Positions 24,490 to 33,171 of a stretch of DNA of 64,000 bases are shown one piece after another. The stretch lies in the NCBI GenBank assembly GCA_900549235.1, contig URNT01000004.1, forward strand, positions 1 through 64,000, given 5' to 3'. Source of the DNA: an uncultured Clostridium sp. Its GTDB lineage: Bacteria; Bacillota; Clostridia; Lachnospirales; Lachnospiraceae. The translations under genes and the position numbers were made by a program. The notes under the pieces were generated by a model that saw only the letters and a program-made list of their open reading frames with translations, was not told the DNA's origin and did no database searches. Position 1 is the first letter of the stretch. The number at the start of each line of letters is the position of its first letter.

Positions 24490-25911
24490 ATGAGAAAATA
24501 CAGCAAATATTTTGTACTTCCCTGCGCAGCTATGGCACTGACCATAGGGACCGCATTTGCAGCACAGGCAGCCACCGGATGGGCCGAGGAAAACGGCAAA
24601 TGGGTTTATTATGACACGGACGGCTCCAAGGCCACCGACACCTTTAAGAAGTCAGGGAACAACTGGTTTTACCTTGATTCTGATGGAAATATGGTAAAAA
24701 GCGCATTGGTAGAGGATGACGGCAACTATTTCTATATGAACTCTGCCGGCGCCATGGTCACCAACGAGTGGCGGGCTATTGACAATGAGGACGGCGGCAG
24801 TGACGAGCCGGATCAGTGGTGGTATTATTTCCAGTCCAACGGCAAGGCAGTGAAGGCCTCTGAAAGCAGCGACCGGGTAAAATTCGTCACCCTCCCTACC
24901 TCCACCGGAAACGCCAAGTTTTCCTTTGATGATGAAGGAAAAATGCTGTTCGGCTGGCTGGATGAAAACGGTGAAATGCTGACTGACGAGGACGCATGGC
25001 AGAGCGGCATCTACTACTGCGGTGAAAACGGCGATGGCCGCATGACCACCGGCTGGCGCTATATTGAAGCGGAAAATGACGAGGATACCACAAGAGAAGG
25101 CGACGGCTACTGGTTCTTCTTCGGCTCCAACGGCAAAAAGACCGCAGATGATGATTCTAAGAAGATCAATGGACGCAAATACAGCTTTGACGAGTACGGC
25201 GCCGCTCATTTTGAGTGGTACAATGACCCCGGAAACGCAAGTTCCTCCTCCGCGAACCGCTATTACAACACAGAGGAGCAGTGCTGGATGTCCACCGGCT
25301 GGTTTAAGACGATTCCTGACGAAAATGCAGATCCCGAGGGCTATGACACCGGCGAAGCATACTGGTATTACGCCGATTCTGACGGCGACCTGGTAACCTC
25401 CCAGATCAAGCGTATTAACGGCCAGTCCTATGCCTTTGACGAGTATGGAAAAATGCTTCACGGCCTCTATAAGATTGAATTTGAGGAGGACGGAAAGACC
25501 ATCCGCAGCGCAGAAGAAATCGAGGAGGACGACCAGCTTCCCGATGAGGACGAGGACGTATATGTATACTGCTTCGGCGATTCACCAAAGGAAGGCGCCA
25601 TGAAAACCGGCACCATCACCCTGGAAATCAGCGGCGAGAAGCATTCCTACAGCTTTGAAACCTCCGGAAGCAAGAAGGGCTCCGGCACAGACGGCATCGA
25701 CGGCGACTACATTTACATAAAAGGACGAAAAGTCCAGGCCGAGGAAGGCACCAAGTACCAGCCATTTACCTACAAGGACAATACATACCTGATCAGCACC
25801 TCCGGCAAGCTGGTTAAAAATAAGAAAAATGTGAAGGACGCGGATGATGTGTATTATAAGACTGACAGTAAGGGGATTATTGTAGAGTCTGGGAGTGAGA
25901 AGCTGGATTGA
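24490..25911 (+). CDS. Secreted cell-wall-binding repeat protein
   Basis: The 473-residue protein has a Sec signal peptide (hydrophobic core to ~AFAAQA, residue 27). Behind it lie repeated aromatic-glycine units of the choline/cell-wall-binding type (GWAEENGKWVYYDTDGSKA, NWFYLDSDGNMVKS, YFYMNSAGAMV and later copies), the more C-terminal ones interrupted by acidic insertions. No catalytic domain is visible. AAGGAG precedes the ATG. It probably attaches non-covalently to the wall; its partner is unknown. Confidence 0.85.
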   Translation: MRKYSKYFVLPCAAMALTIGTAFAAQAATGWAEENGKWVYYDTDGSKATDTFKKSGNNWFYLDSDGNMVKSALVEDDGNYFYMNSAGAMVTNEWRAIDNEDGGSDEPDQWWYYFQSNGKAVKASESSDRVKFVTLPTSTGNAKFSFDDEGKMLFGWLDENGEMLTDEDAWQSGIYYCGENGDGRMTTGWRYIEAENDEDTTREGDGYWFFFGSNGKKTADDDSKKINGRKYSFDEYGAAHFEWYNDPGNASSSSANRYYNTEEQCWMSTGWFKTIPDENADPEGYDTGEAYWYYADSDGDLVTSQIKRINGQSYAFDEYGKMLHGLYKIEFEEDGKTIRSAEEIEEDDQLPDEDEDVYVYCFGDSPKEGAMKTGTITLEISGEKHSYSFETSGSKKGSGTDGIDGDYIYIKGRKVQAEEGTKYQPFTYKDNTYLISTSGKLVKNKKNVKDADDVYYKTDSKGIIVESGSEKLD

Positions 25912-25927
25912 TGGTTGAAAAGATTTT

Positions 25928-25956
25928 TTTACAAAGTAAAGATTGTGCTGTATAAT
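25928..25956 (+). promoter_or_regulatory. Promoter of the RpiR regulator gene
   Basis: TTTACA (25928-25933), 17 bp, TATAAT (25951-25956), about 45 bp before the regulator start. Confidence 0.75.
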
Positions 25957-25999
25957 GCTTAATAACAAACAGCGTATATTATGACAGAAAGGAAACGGA

Positions 26000-26761
26000 A
26001 TGCTCAGCGAATTGGTTATTAAGCATTATGATAAGCTAAATAAAAATGATCTGTATTTATGCGAATACATAAGTACCCATAAGAAAGAGTGCAGCGGATT
26101 GACCATTGAGGAGCTGGCGGAAAAAAGCCATATTTCCAAAAGCAGCATTCTCCGCTTTGCCCAAAAGCTTTCCCTGCGGGGCTACAGCGAACTGAAGGTA
26201 TACCTAAAGCTGGACTGCGAGCAGGACCCGCCTTCCGCAGGTGACACCTTATCTGAGGTCTGTGACAACTATCACCGGGCCATTGAGGATTTTAAGGCCA
26301 GGAACTGTGACCGAATCTGTCAACTGCTGTATGACGCCAATCGAATTTTCATCTACGCAACCGGCAGTATGCAGGCCAGTGTTGGAAGCGAGCTGCAGAG
26401 AAAATTTCTCTACGCCAAAAAATGCATCTATACCAGCAATGGAATCGGAGAATTTAAGCAGATCATGGGTATTGCGGACAAGGACGATGTTGTAATCATC
26501 ATTTCTCAGTCCGGGGATTCTGAGACAACTCTCTCCTGCGCGAGACAGGTTAAAATGAAAGGGATCCCTCTGATTGCATTTACCAAAATGAAGGTAAATG
26601 GCCTGGCAAGGATCAGCGACGAGTCTCTGTATGCCGGAACCTCGGTAGTGGCTTCCTCTGTCCGGGACACTTATGAAACCTCCATACTGTTTTTTATGCT
26701 TACCGAAATCTTGCTGATCAAATACATTTTGTATAAAGAAGCACGAGAAAAAAAGCTGTAA
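26000..26761 (+). CDS. RpiR/MurR-family regulator of alpha-glucoside genes
   Basis: The 253-residue protein has an N-terminal HTH (LTIEELAEKSHISKSSILRFAQKL, cut here by one position either side, residues ~32-56) and a C-terminal SIS sugar-phosphate domain (~105-240) with IFIYATGSMQASVGSE and IIISQSGDSETT. It probably senses a phosphorylated sugar from the PTS that follows. It has its own promoter and a terminator before the PTS gene. GAAAGGAAA precedes the ATG. Confidence 0.85.
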   Translation: MLSELVIKHYDKLNKNDLYLCEYISTHKKECSGLTIEELAEKSHISKSSILRFAQKLSLRGYSELKVYLKLDCEQDPPSAGDTLSEVCDNYHRAIEDFKARNCDRICQLLYDANRIFIYATGSMQASVGSELQRKFLYAKKCIYTSNGIGEFKQIMGIADKDDVVIIISQSGDSETTLSCARQVKMKGIPLIAFTKMKVNGLARISDESLYAGTSVVASSVRDTYETSILFFMLTEILLIKYILYKEAREKKL

Positions 26762-26767
26762 CTATCT

Positions 26768-26810
26768 ATACCGAAGAACAGGTTCAAACGCCTGTTTTCC
26801 GGTATTTTTT
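26768..26810 (+). terminator. Intrinsic terminator after the RpiR gene
   Basis: ATACCG...ACAGG pairs with CCTGT...CGGTAT with a small internal mismatch, followed by a run of six T. Confidence 0.8.
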
Positions 26811-26891
26811 CCTTTTTTATTTTGGGAAAAAGTGTCATAAACCGGGAAAAATATCTAAAACATGGATAAATACCTGAATCCCTTCCCACCA

Positions 26892-26920
26892 TTGAAATAC
26901 AGTCTCTGGTTTGCTATGAT
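26892..26920 (+). promoter_or_regulatory. Promoter of the alpha-glucoside PTS operon
   Basis: TTGAAA (26892-26897), 17 bp, TATGAT (26915-26920). It lies inside an upstream extension of the PTS reading frame, which supports the later ATG as the true start. Confidence 0.75.
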
Positions 26921-26981
26921 GGGCCCATACAAAGCGATACGATCCGGATTCACGCAAAACAAAAAAAGGAGCAGAAAGCAA

Positions 26982-28550
26982 ATGAAAGACTCTATTGTAG
27001 GGGGACTGCAGAAATTTTCCAAAGCAATGATTTCCTCCGTACTGTATCTTCCCGCCATTGGTATGGTCATGGTAGTCTGTAATATTTTTACAAACGCCAA
27101 CATAACCAATGCCCTGCCATTTTTGCAGCAGGACTGGCTATACCTTCCTTTCAAGGTAATCTACGATGCGCTGCTGTCAATTTTCGCAAATCTGGGTCCC
27201 ATCTTCGCTATAGGAATTGCCTTTGGACTGGCGAAAAAGAAAAAGGAGCACGCAGCCCTGGTGGCATTTATGTCCCTGTTTGTCTACCTGGCCTCCCAAC
27301 AGTCATTTTTAACGTTGACTGGACGTCTGACAGAGACCACCGGAGGAGCAACCGGGCAGGCTATGATGCTTGGATTCCAGGTAATCAACGCGGGGGTATT
27401 TGCAGGAATTATCATCGGGATCCTTGCAGGACTGGTACATAACCGATATTGTGACAAGGATCTCGGAACCATCTTTTCTGTTTACGGAGGTACAAAATTT
27501 GTATTTCTGGTTATGATCCCCATTATGCTGGCCATGTCCATCGGCCTAGTTTACATATGGCCTCCCATCCAGCATCTGATCAATAGCCTGACCTATTTTA
27601 TCGGAACCTCCGGCATACCTGGATTCTTTACCTTTGGCTTCCTGGACCGCCTTCTCATCCCTACAGGTCTCCACCAGATCCTGGAAAGCGTAATCTACTA
27701 TACAGACCTGGGCGGCGTTGCCACTGTAGGAGGGCAGGTGATCGCCGGTACCAGAAATATTGCCCTGGCTGAGATTGCAGATCCCAATACAGCAAAACTT
27801 CACATTTCTACTGTATTTGCGTGTGTCAGCATTGCCAAAATGTTCGGCCTTACAGGAGCAGGGTTTGCCATGTTAAAATGCGCGAAGCCGGAGCAGAAAC
27901 AGAAAGCCAAGGCCATTTTCATCCCTGCAATCCTGACCTCTGCCCTTACAGGTATCACAGAGCCCATCGAATTTACCTTTTTGTTTGTAAGCCCAGTACT
28001 TTTTGCGATCCATTCTGTACTGACAGGACTTGCCTTAGTTGCCCTGTACCTGTTTAACGTAACAAGCTGCACCATGGGAAGCATCATCGACGTATTCCTT
28101 TACAATGTACCTGCTGGAGTGGCAAAGACCAACTGGCCCGCCTTCCTGATCATCGGTATCGTTTTGATGATCCTGTATTATGTAATCTTCTGCTGGTATA
28201 TTACGAAATTTGATGTAAAGACCCCAGGAAGAGATGACAGCGATGAGGTAGCACTGATCACAAAGGCGGATTATCAGAAGAAAAAGGCCCGGACCGAGGA
28301 CAATGCTCTGGAAACCGGCCATCAGATCTGCGAGGCAATCGGAGGAAGGGATAACTTGGTTTCCGTGGACAACTGCTTTACCAGGCTCAGGCTGGAGCTG
28401 AAAAGCACAGATCCGGTGAATGATACCCTTCTTACGGCTACTGGAAGTAAGGGCGTGGTAAAAAGAGGTACAGAAATACAGATCATTTACGGTACAAATG
28501 TAATCAAATATAGAAAAATGCTGGAAGATTATTTAGATTCACTTTCTTAA
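26982..28550 (+). CDS. PTS EIICB component, alpha-glucoside/maltose type
   Basis: The 522-residue permease has an N-terminal EIIC domain of about ten membrane segments and a C-terminal EIIB domain (~440-522) whose phosphocysteine lies in VDNCFTRLRLEL. It imports and phosphorylates an alpha-glucoside such as maltose or an isomer. Start 26982 has AAGGAG 10 bases upstream. No EIIA domain is attached, so a separate EIIA (glucose-type) must serve it. It is followed after 22 bp by a GH4 6-phospho-alpha-glucosidase, which completes the pathway. Confidence 0.9.
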   Translation: MKDSIVGGLQKFSKAMISSVLYLPAIGMVMVVCNIFTNANITNALPFLQQDWLYLPFKVIYDALLSIFANLGPIFAIGIAFGLAKKKKEHAALVAFMSLFVYLASQQSFLTLTGRLTETTGGATGQAMMLGFQVINAGVFAGIIIGILAGLVHNRYCDKDLGTIFSVYGGTKFVFLVMIPIMLAMSIGLVYIWPPIQHLINSLTYFIGTSGIPGFFTFGFLDRLLIPTGLHQILESVIYYTDLGGVATVGGQVIAGTRNIALAEIADPNTAKLHISTVFACVSIAKMFGLTGAGFAMLKCAKPEQKQKAKAIFIPAILTSALTGITEPIEFTFLFVSPVLFAIHSVLTGLALVALYLFNVTSCTMGSIIDVFLYNVPAGVAKTNWPAFLIIGIVLMILYYVIFCWYITKFDVKTPGRDDSDEVALITKADYQKKKARTEDNALETGHQICEAIGGRDNLVSVDNCFTRLRLELKSTDPVNDTLLTATGSKGVVKRGTEIQIIYGTNVIKYRKMLEDYLDSLS

Positions 28551-28572
28551 AAAGTGGGAAAAGAGGGAAATT

Positions 28573-29901
28573 ATGAATAAGAAATTTTCAATTACCATTG
28601 CAGGCGGCGGAAGCACCTTTACACCAGGAATCGTCTTGATGCTGTTGGATCACATGGATACATTTCCCATTCACCAGATCAAGCTTTATGACAATGACGG
28701 AAATCGCCAGGAAAAAATTTCCAAGGCATGTGAAATCCTTTTACAGGAGCGTTTTCCCAAAGTGCAGTTTTCCTACACTACAGACCCTGAGACAGCCTTT
28801 ACCGACACTGACTTTGTGATGGCCCATATCCGGGTAGGAAAATACAAAATGAGGGAGCTGGATGAAAAAATCCCCTTAAAGTACAATGTAGTAGGCCAGG
28901 AGACCTGCGGCCCAGGCGGGATCGCATACGGTATGAGATCAATCGGCGGCGTTCTTGAGATCCTTGACTACATGGAGAAGTATTCTCCAGACGCATGGAT
29001 GCTGAATTATTCTAATCCGGCAGCTATTGTTGCCGAAGCAACCAGAAAGCTGCGCCCTAACGCAAGGATCATCAATATCTGCGATATGCCCATCGGAATT
29101 GAAAGAAGCTTCGCTTCCATCCTCGGCCTGAAAGACCGCAAAGAAATGATCTGCCGTTATTTCGGCCTGAACCATTTCGGATGGTGGACCAGCATTACGG
29201 ATAAGGAAGGAAATGACCTGATGCCAAAGCTGAAAAGCTATGTAAAAGACAATGGCTATGTAGTCAATACAGTCGATTTCCAGCACAAGGATCCCAGCTG
29301 GAAGGACACTTACCTTAAAGTAAAAGACGTATATGCCCTTGACCCTGAAACGCTTCCAAATACCTATTTGAAGTATTATCTGTGCCAGGATTATGTGGTG
29401 GCTCATTCTGATAAAAATTATACCAGGGCAAATGAGGTTATGAACGGCAGAGAAAAGCAGGTATTTTCAGCCGCTGAGGACATTGTCCGAAAAGGTACGG
29501 CAAAGGACTGCGCCTTCCATGTAGATAACCACGCCTCCTTTATCGTTGACCTGGCAAGAGCCATTGCCTTTAATACCGGGGAGAGAATGCTGCTGATCGT
29601 AAAAAATGAGGGAGCCATCTCCAACTTTGATGAAGATGCCATGGTTGAGATCCCCTGTATCGTAGGGAAAAACGGCCCAGAACCCCTGTCTATCGGAAAA
29701 ATCCCAACCTTCCAGAAGGGACTTATGGAGCAGCAGGTAGCCGTTGAAAAACTGGTAGTGGAAGCCTGGGAGGAGGGTTCATATCAGAAGCTGTGGCAGG
29801 CTCTGACACTGTCAAAAACAGTTCCTAGCGGTGAGGTGGCAAAGCAGATCCTGGACGATCTAATCGAGGTAAACCGGGAGTTCTGGCCAGAGTTGAAATA
29901 A
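28573..29901 (+). CDS. 6-phospho-alpha-glucosidase, GH4
   Basis: The 442-residue protein is a GH4 enzyme: NAD-binding AGGGSTFTPGI at the N-terminus, ETCGPGGIAYGMRSIG near residue 112, the metal-binding Cys in INICDMPIG (~173) and NHFGWW (~202). It hydrolyses phospho-alpha-glucosides delivered by the neighbouring PTS, using NAD and Mn2+ through an oxidation-elimination mechanism. The CDMP rather than CNxP motif fits the alpha-glucosidase branch (MalH/GlvA-like). GAGGG precedes the ATG. Confidence 0.9.
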   Translation: MNKKFSITIAGGGSTFTPGIVLMLLDHMDTFPIHQIKLYDNDGNRQEKISKACEILLQERFPKVQFSYTTDPETAFTDTDFVMAHIRVGKYKMRELDEKIPLKYNVVGQETCGPGGIAYGMRSIGGVLEILDYMEKYSPDAWMLNYSNPAAIVAEATRKLRPNARIINICDMPIGIERSFASILGLKDRKEMICRYFGLNHFGWWTSITDKEGNDLMPKLKSYVKDNGYVVNTVDFQHKDPSWKDTYLKVKDVYALDPETLPNTYLKYYLCQDYVVAHSDKNYTRANEVMNGREKQVFSAAEDIVRKGTAKDCAFHVDNHASFIVDLARAIAFNTGERMLLIVKNEGAISNFDEDAMVEIPCIVGKNGPEPLSIGKIPTFQKGLMEQQVAVEKLVVEAWEEGSYQKLWQALTLSKTVPSGEVAKQILDDLIEVNREFWPELK

Positions 29902-29919
29902 AAAACGTTTTAATGCTAT

Positions 29920-29949
29920 ACGGCACAGTCTATTGGGCTGTGCCGTTTT
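29920..29949 (+). terminator. Intrinsic terminator of the alpha-glucoside operon
   Basis: ACGGCACAG (29920-29928) pairs with CTGTGCCGT (29938-29946) and is followed by TTT. Confidence 0.85.
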
Positions 29950-29954
29950 GTATG

Positions 29955-30001
29955 GGTCTCTTGACATTATACTAACTATATAGTTTATAATGTGAGAGAC
30001 C
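29955..30001 (+). promoter_or_regulatory. Promoter set inside a 47-bp interrupted palindrome
   Basis: GGTCTC at 29955 pairs with GAGACC at 29996, ACATTATA (29964-29971) with TATAATGT (29986-29993), around a perfect 12-bp core AACTATATAGTT (29974-29985). A TTGACA (29961) and a TATAAT (29986) lie within the dyad, 19 bp apart. It precedes the YitT-type gene. Probably an operator-promoter for a dimeric or tetrameric repressor. Confidence 0.7.
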
Positions 30002-30038
30002 CTTAATTTTTACTATTTTTATGAAAGGATGTTTTATC

Positions 30039-30698
30039 ATGCTCCGGCTTAATAAGCTGACCCGGTGGTGGGCCCGGGAGATCCGTCCCACTTTTACACT
30101 AAAAACCACCGTTTCTATTCTGATAGGAACGGCAATTACCACCTTCGGTATCTACAACATTCATCAGCAGTCTGACATTACAGAGGGAGGGATCCTTGGA
30201 ATGGTCCTATTGTTTCATTTCTGGCTTGGGGTGTCTTCTTCTCTGCTGTCTCCAGTGCTGGATACTCTGAGCTATCTGCTGGGTTTCCGGTATCTGGGAA
30301 AGGAATTTCTTAAGACCTCTATTTTTGCGACCATATGTATGGCAGGCTTTTTCCGGCTATGGGAGCTGTTCCCGCCGGTTCTTCCAAGCCTGGCGGATAT
30401 GCCTGTACTGGCGGCAATTCTGGGCGGCTGCTTTATCGGCTGCGGCTGCGGCCTGGTAGTGCGTCAGGGAGCCAGCTCCGCCGGAGACGATGCCCTGGCC
30501 CTGGTGATCTCAAAGCTGACTCACTGGAGGATCTCACGGGCTTATCTGTTTACAGATGTAACGGTGTTGATTTTATCGCTGTCTTATATTCCTGTGCAGA
30601 GGATTTTGTATTCCCTGCTTACAGTTACGATTTCTTCGTTTTTGATTGATTTTATACAGAATGTCGGAAGGGAGCGGGCGGAGGTTACATCTGCATAA
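30039..30698 (+). CDS. YitT-family membrane protein
   Basis: The 219-residue protein has five to six membrane helices with the glycine-rich segments GGILGMVLLFHFWLG (~residue 48) and GCFIGCGCGLVVRQGASSAGDD (cut; ~128-148), matching the N-terminal membrane unit of YitT/DUF161 proteins without the DUF2179 tail. ATG 30039 is used because AAAGGA lies 9 bases upstream; an ATG at 30021 overlaps that site. Transported substrate unknown. It is a single-gene unit behind the dyad promoter. Confidence 0.75.
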   Translation: MLRLNKLTRWWAREIRPTFTLKTTVSILIGTAITTFGIYNIHQQSDITEGGILGMVLLFHFWLGVSSSLLSPVLDTLSYLLGFRYLGKEFLKTSIFATICMAGFFRLWELFPPVLPSLADMPVLAAILGGCFIGCGCGLVVRQGASSAGDDALALVISKLTHWRISRAYLFTDVTVLILSLSYIPVQRILYSLLTVTISSFLIDFIQNVGRERAEVTSA

Positions 30699-30710
30699 TT
30701 TTGCAAGGTA

Positions 30711-30817
30711 ACTGCTACAGGCTGTAGGCAGACAAGTGAAATAGTAAAACTTGTCACTTAGAAGGAGCGTATTTTATGTCTCAAAATTTTTCGGAACTAT
30801 CGTCTGAACAGAAATAA
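30711..30817 (+). other. Two inverted repeats and a tiny ORF before the two-component operon
   Basis: CTGCTACAG/CTGTAGGCAG is a compact hairpin at about 30711-30731, and GACAAGT/ACTTGTC a second one at about 30732-30757. A good GAAGGAG site then precedes ATG 30776, encoding 13 residues (MSQNFSELSSEQK) before a stop at 30815. It could be a gene remnant or a leader peptide. Weak evidence; reported as observed. Confidence 0.3.
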
Positions 30818-30829
30818 ATGCGGCAGACG

Positions 30830-30858
30830 TTTACGGTTTTATGGCAAAATGGTATGAT
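30830..30858 (+). promoter_or_regulatory. Promoter of the two-component operon
   Basis: TTTACG (30830-30835), 17 bp, TATGAT (30853-30858), about 35 bp before the response regulator start. Confidence 0.7.
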
Positions 30859-30894
30859 GAATGAAAACACAGGGACGTTTGCGGAGGTAAAAAG

Positions 30895-31596
30895 ATGCAG
30901 AAACTAATCTATATAGCAGATGATGAACAAAATATACGGCAGATGATGAAAACATTTCTGGAAAACGAGGGATATGCAGTAAAGACATTTGCCAACGGAG
31001 CACAGATACGTCAGGCTGTTGAACAGAAATTTCCGGATATGATTATCCTGGACGTGATGATGCCCGGAGAAGACGGATTCAGCTTATGCACATCCTTCCG
31101 CAAACAAAGCGGAGTTCCCATCATAATTGTATCAGCAAAAGACAGCCCCCTGGACCGTGTAACAGGAATTACTCTGGGAAGTGATGATTACATTACAAAG
31201 CCATTCCTTCCGTTGGAGCTGATCGCACGCGTAAAAGCACTGTTCCGGCGGGCAGAACTATCAGAACCAAAGAACTCAGAGACTGTTTCTGAACGCTATG
31301 AATGCGGTAACCTGGAGCTTTATCAGAAAGAAAGAAAAGTTCTTGTAGGGAAGGAAGAATTTCCTGTAACGCCGACTGAATTTGAATTTCTCCTGTATCT
31401 GATCGAAAGAGAGGGGGCAGCAGTGCCAAAAGAGGAGCTTCTTGAACAAGTATGGGAATGCAGAATGAAAGAGGAGCAGAGAATGCCTGACGATCTGGTA
31501 AAACGGCTGCGTAAAAAGCTGAAGGCAAAAAACTCCACTGCTGTGGTAGAAACCGTCTGGGGATATGGATACCGGCTGACAGCCAGCATCATTTAA
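30895..31596 (+). CDS. OmpR-family response regulator
   Basis: The 233-residue protein has a receiver domain (phospho-acceptor Asp in MIILDVMMPGEDGF, ~residue 52; Lys in ITKPF, ~101) and a C-terminal winged helix (~135-230) ending VWGYGYRLT. GGAGG precedes the ATG. It lies 16 bp before the histidine kinase gene, its partner. The target is probably the downstream secreted protein or wall functions, inferred from gene order only. Confidence 0.92.
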   Translation: MQKLIYIADDEQNIRQMMKTFLENEGYAVKTFANGAQIRQAVEQKFPDMIILDVMMPGEDGFSLCTSFRKQSGVPIIIVSAKDSPLDRVTGITLGSDDYITKPFLPLELIARVKALFRRAELSEPKNSETVSERYECGNLELYQKERKVLVGKEEFPVTPTEFEFLLYLIEREGAAVPKEELLEQVWECRMKEEQRMPDDLVKRLRKKLKAKNSTAVVETVWGYGYRLTASII

Positions 31597-31612
31597 GGAC
31601 AGGGGGATACAG

Positions 31613-33028
31613 ATGGGACGGAATATGCGGACGAGGATCTTCTGGCCTGTTCTGGCTGTTATACTGTTTCTGACAGCGGGGGTATGGATTTCATTTGCCG
31701 CTACCTCTGAACAGTATGCCGCTTATACAGCTGAAAAATATACGGCTGAAATGATCGGAACGGTTGAGGAAGGGAAAGAAAATATTTACAGGGAGGCACA
31801 GAGCCTGCAGAACAAGGAAAACGCACGGCAATATTCTAAAGAATTACTGCAGTATGTAAAATCCCATATTAAAACAGGGGAGACGGCCGGAAAATTATTT
31901 GTATTTAATTCAAAGCTCAGGCAGACCTATCCTCAGACGCCGGAAGAAGGTACCGTACCTGACAGGCTCAGACAGGCATGTACAGAGCTTTTGGAAAAAA
32001 ATTCCGGAATCACAAGCCTGGAAAAAACTCTTAACATAGACGGTGAATACTGGCATATCCGCATATCGGCACTGGATACAGAATACAACGTAAGGGCAAA
32101 ATATTTTGTAGCAGCATCACAATTGCCAAACCTCTCCCTGATGTGGAGTTATATGGGAAAACTGCTTGCAGGGATTACCACAGCAGCCATTGTCCTGGGA
32201 GCTGTACTGGTATGGCTTGCGGCAGGAAGCATCACACGCCCCCTAAGAAGATTCTGCCAGCAGGTACAGTCTGCCGGAATGGGAAAAACCGGTCAGATCA
32301 GCGAGGCATATTCTCTTTCTGAGTTGGAAACCCTGAAAAAGGCTTATAATCAGATGGAAGCGCGGATCCGTCAAAGCCAGGCGTCAAAAGACCGCTTTTT
32401 CCAGAATGTTTCCCATGATTTAAGAACACCTCTGGCATCTATCGTCGGCTATGCACAGGGAATCCAGCGCGGCGTTATGAAAAGCCCCCAGGAGGCTGCC
32501 GGTATCATTTTGTCCGAAAGTCTTCGCATGAAGAACCTGGTAGACAGTATTCTGACACTGACAAAAATAGACAACCGGGAATTAAAGCTTCACCTGGTGC
32601 AAATTGATTTAGAGGAATTTCTGGAGGAACGGCTGGATGCGCTGAGAGGTATGGCCGGAGTATGCAGGCTTGAGCTGGAGATTCAAAGGGAAGGTATGAC
32701 AATACAAACGGATCCTCAGCTATTAAACCGCATTGTACAAAATGTGATCTCAAACTGTATCCGGTATGCAAAGGAAACCGTTACGGTGCGGCTGAAAGCA
32801 GAAGATACATGGGCAGTAATCTATGTGGAAGACGATGGAAACGGGTTCAGCAAGGAAGATCTTCCCCATGTATTTGAACGGTTTTACCAAGGGGAAAAGG
32901 GTGCTTTCGGAATCGGGCTTTCAGTGGTATGGTCTGGAATCACTTACTTGGGAGGCAGGGTGGAAATCGGAAATCTGGAACCTCCCCTCCACGGAGCCTT
33001 TTACCGCCTGTATTTTCCGCTTTCATAA
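31613..33028 (+). CDS. Membrane sensor histidine kinase
   Basis: The 471-residue protein has a membrane helix at ~10-30, an extracellular sensor region of about 150 residues, a second helix at ~184-206, a HAMP linker, the H-box FFQNVSHDLRTPLASIVGY (His ~267), the N-box IVQNVISNCIRYA and the G-boxes EDDGNGFS and GAFGIGLSV. AGGGGG precedes ATG 31613. It is cotranscribed with the response regulator. Confidence 0.92.
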   Translation: MGRNMRTRIFWPVLAVILFLTAGVWISFAATSEQYAAYTAEKYTAEMIGTVEEGKENIYREAQSLQNKENARQYSKELLQYVKSHIKTGETAGKLFVFNSKLRQTYPQTPEEGTVPDRLRQACTELLEKNSGITSLEKTLNIDGEYWHIRISALDTEYNVRAKYFVAASQLPNLSLMWSYMGKLLAGITTAAIVLGAVLVWLAAGSITRPLRRFCQQVQSAGMGKTGQISEAYSLSELETLKKAYNQMEARIRQSQASKDRFFQNVSHDLRTPLASIVGYAQGIQRGVMKSPQEAAGIILSESLRMKNLVDSILTLTKIDNRELKLHLVQIDLEEFLEERLDALRGMAGVCRLELEIQREGMTIQTDPQLLNRIVQNVISNCIRYAKETVTVRLKAEDTWAVIYVEDDGNGFSKEDLPHVFERFYQGEKGAFGIGLSVVWSGITYLGGRVEIGNLEPPLHGAFYRLYFPLS

Positions 33029-33171
33029 AATTGTCCAAAAAATGTAAGGAACAGCCACATTTCTGCCACATAAAAAACCTACAAAAATGTCTCAAAATCA
33101 GCTATTGTAAAGTCAGGCCGGCAATCAGAAATAAAAGCTGTTTTTACTTTGAAGAAGGGAAGGGCATAAAA

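Noticed and set aside
24652..25461. 269-codon minus-strand ORF opposite the cell-wall-binding protein
   Set aside because: It is antisense to a clearly coding repeat protein with signal peptide; its length follows from the repeat composition. No ribosome site.
26862..26981. 40-codon N-terminal extension of the PTS EIICB gene
   Set aside because: A TTGAAA-17-TATGAT promoter lies inside it, and AAGGAG sits before the later ATG at 26982.
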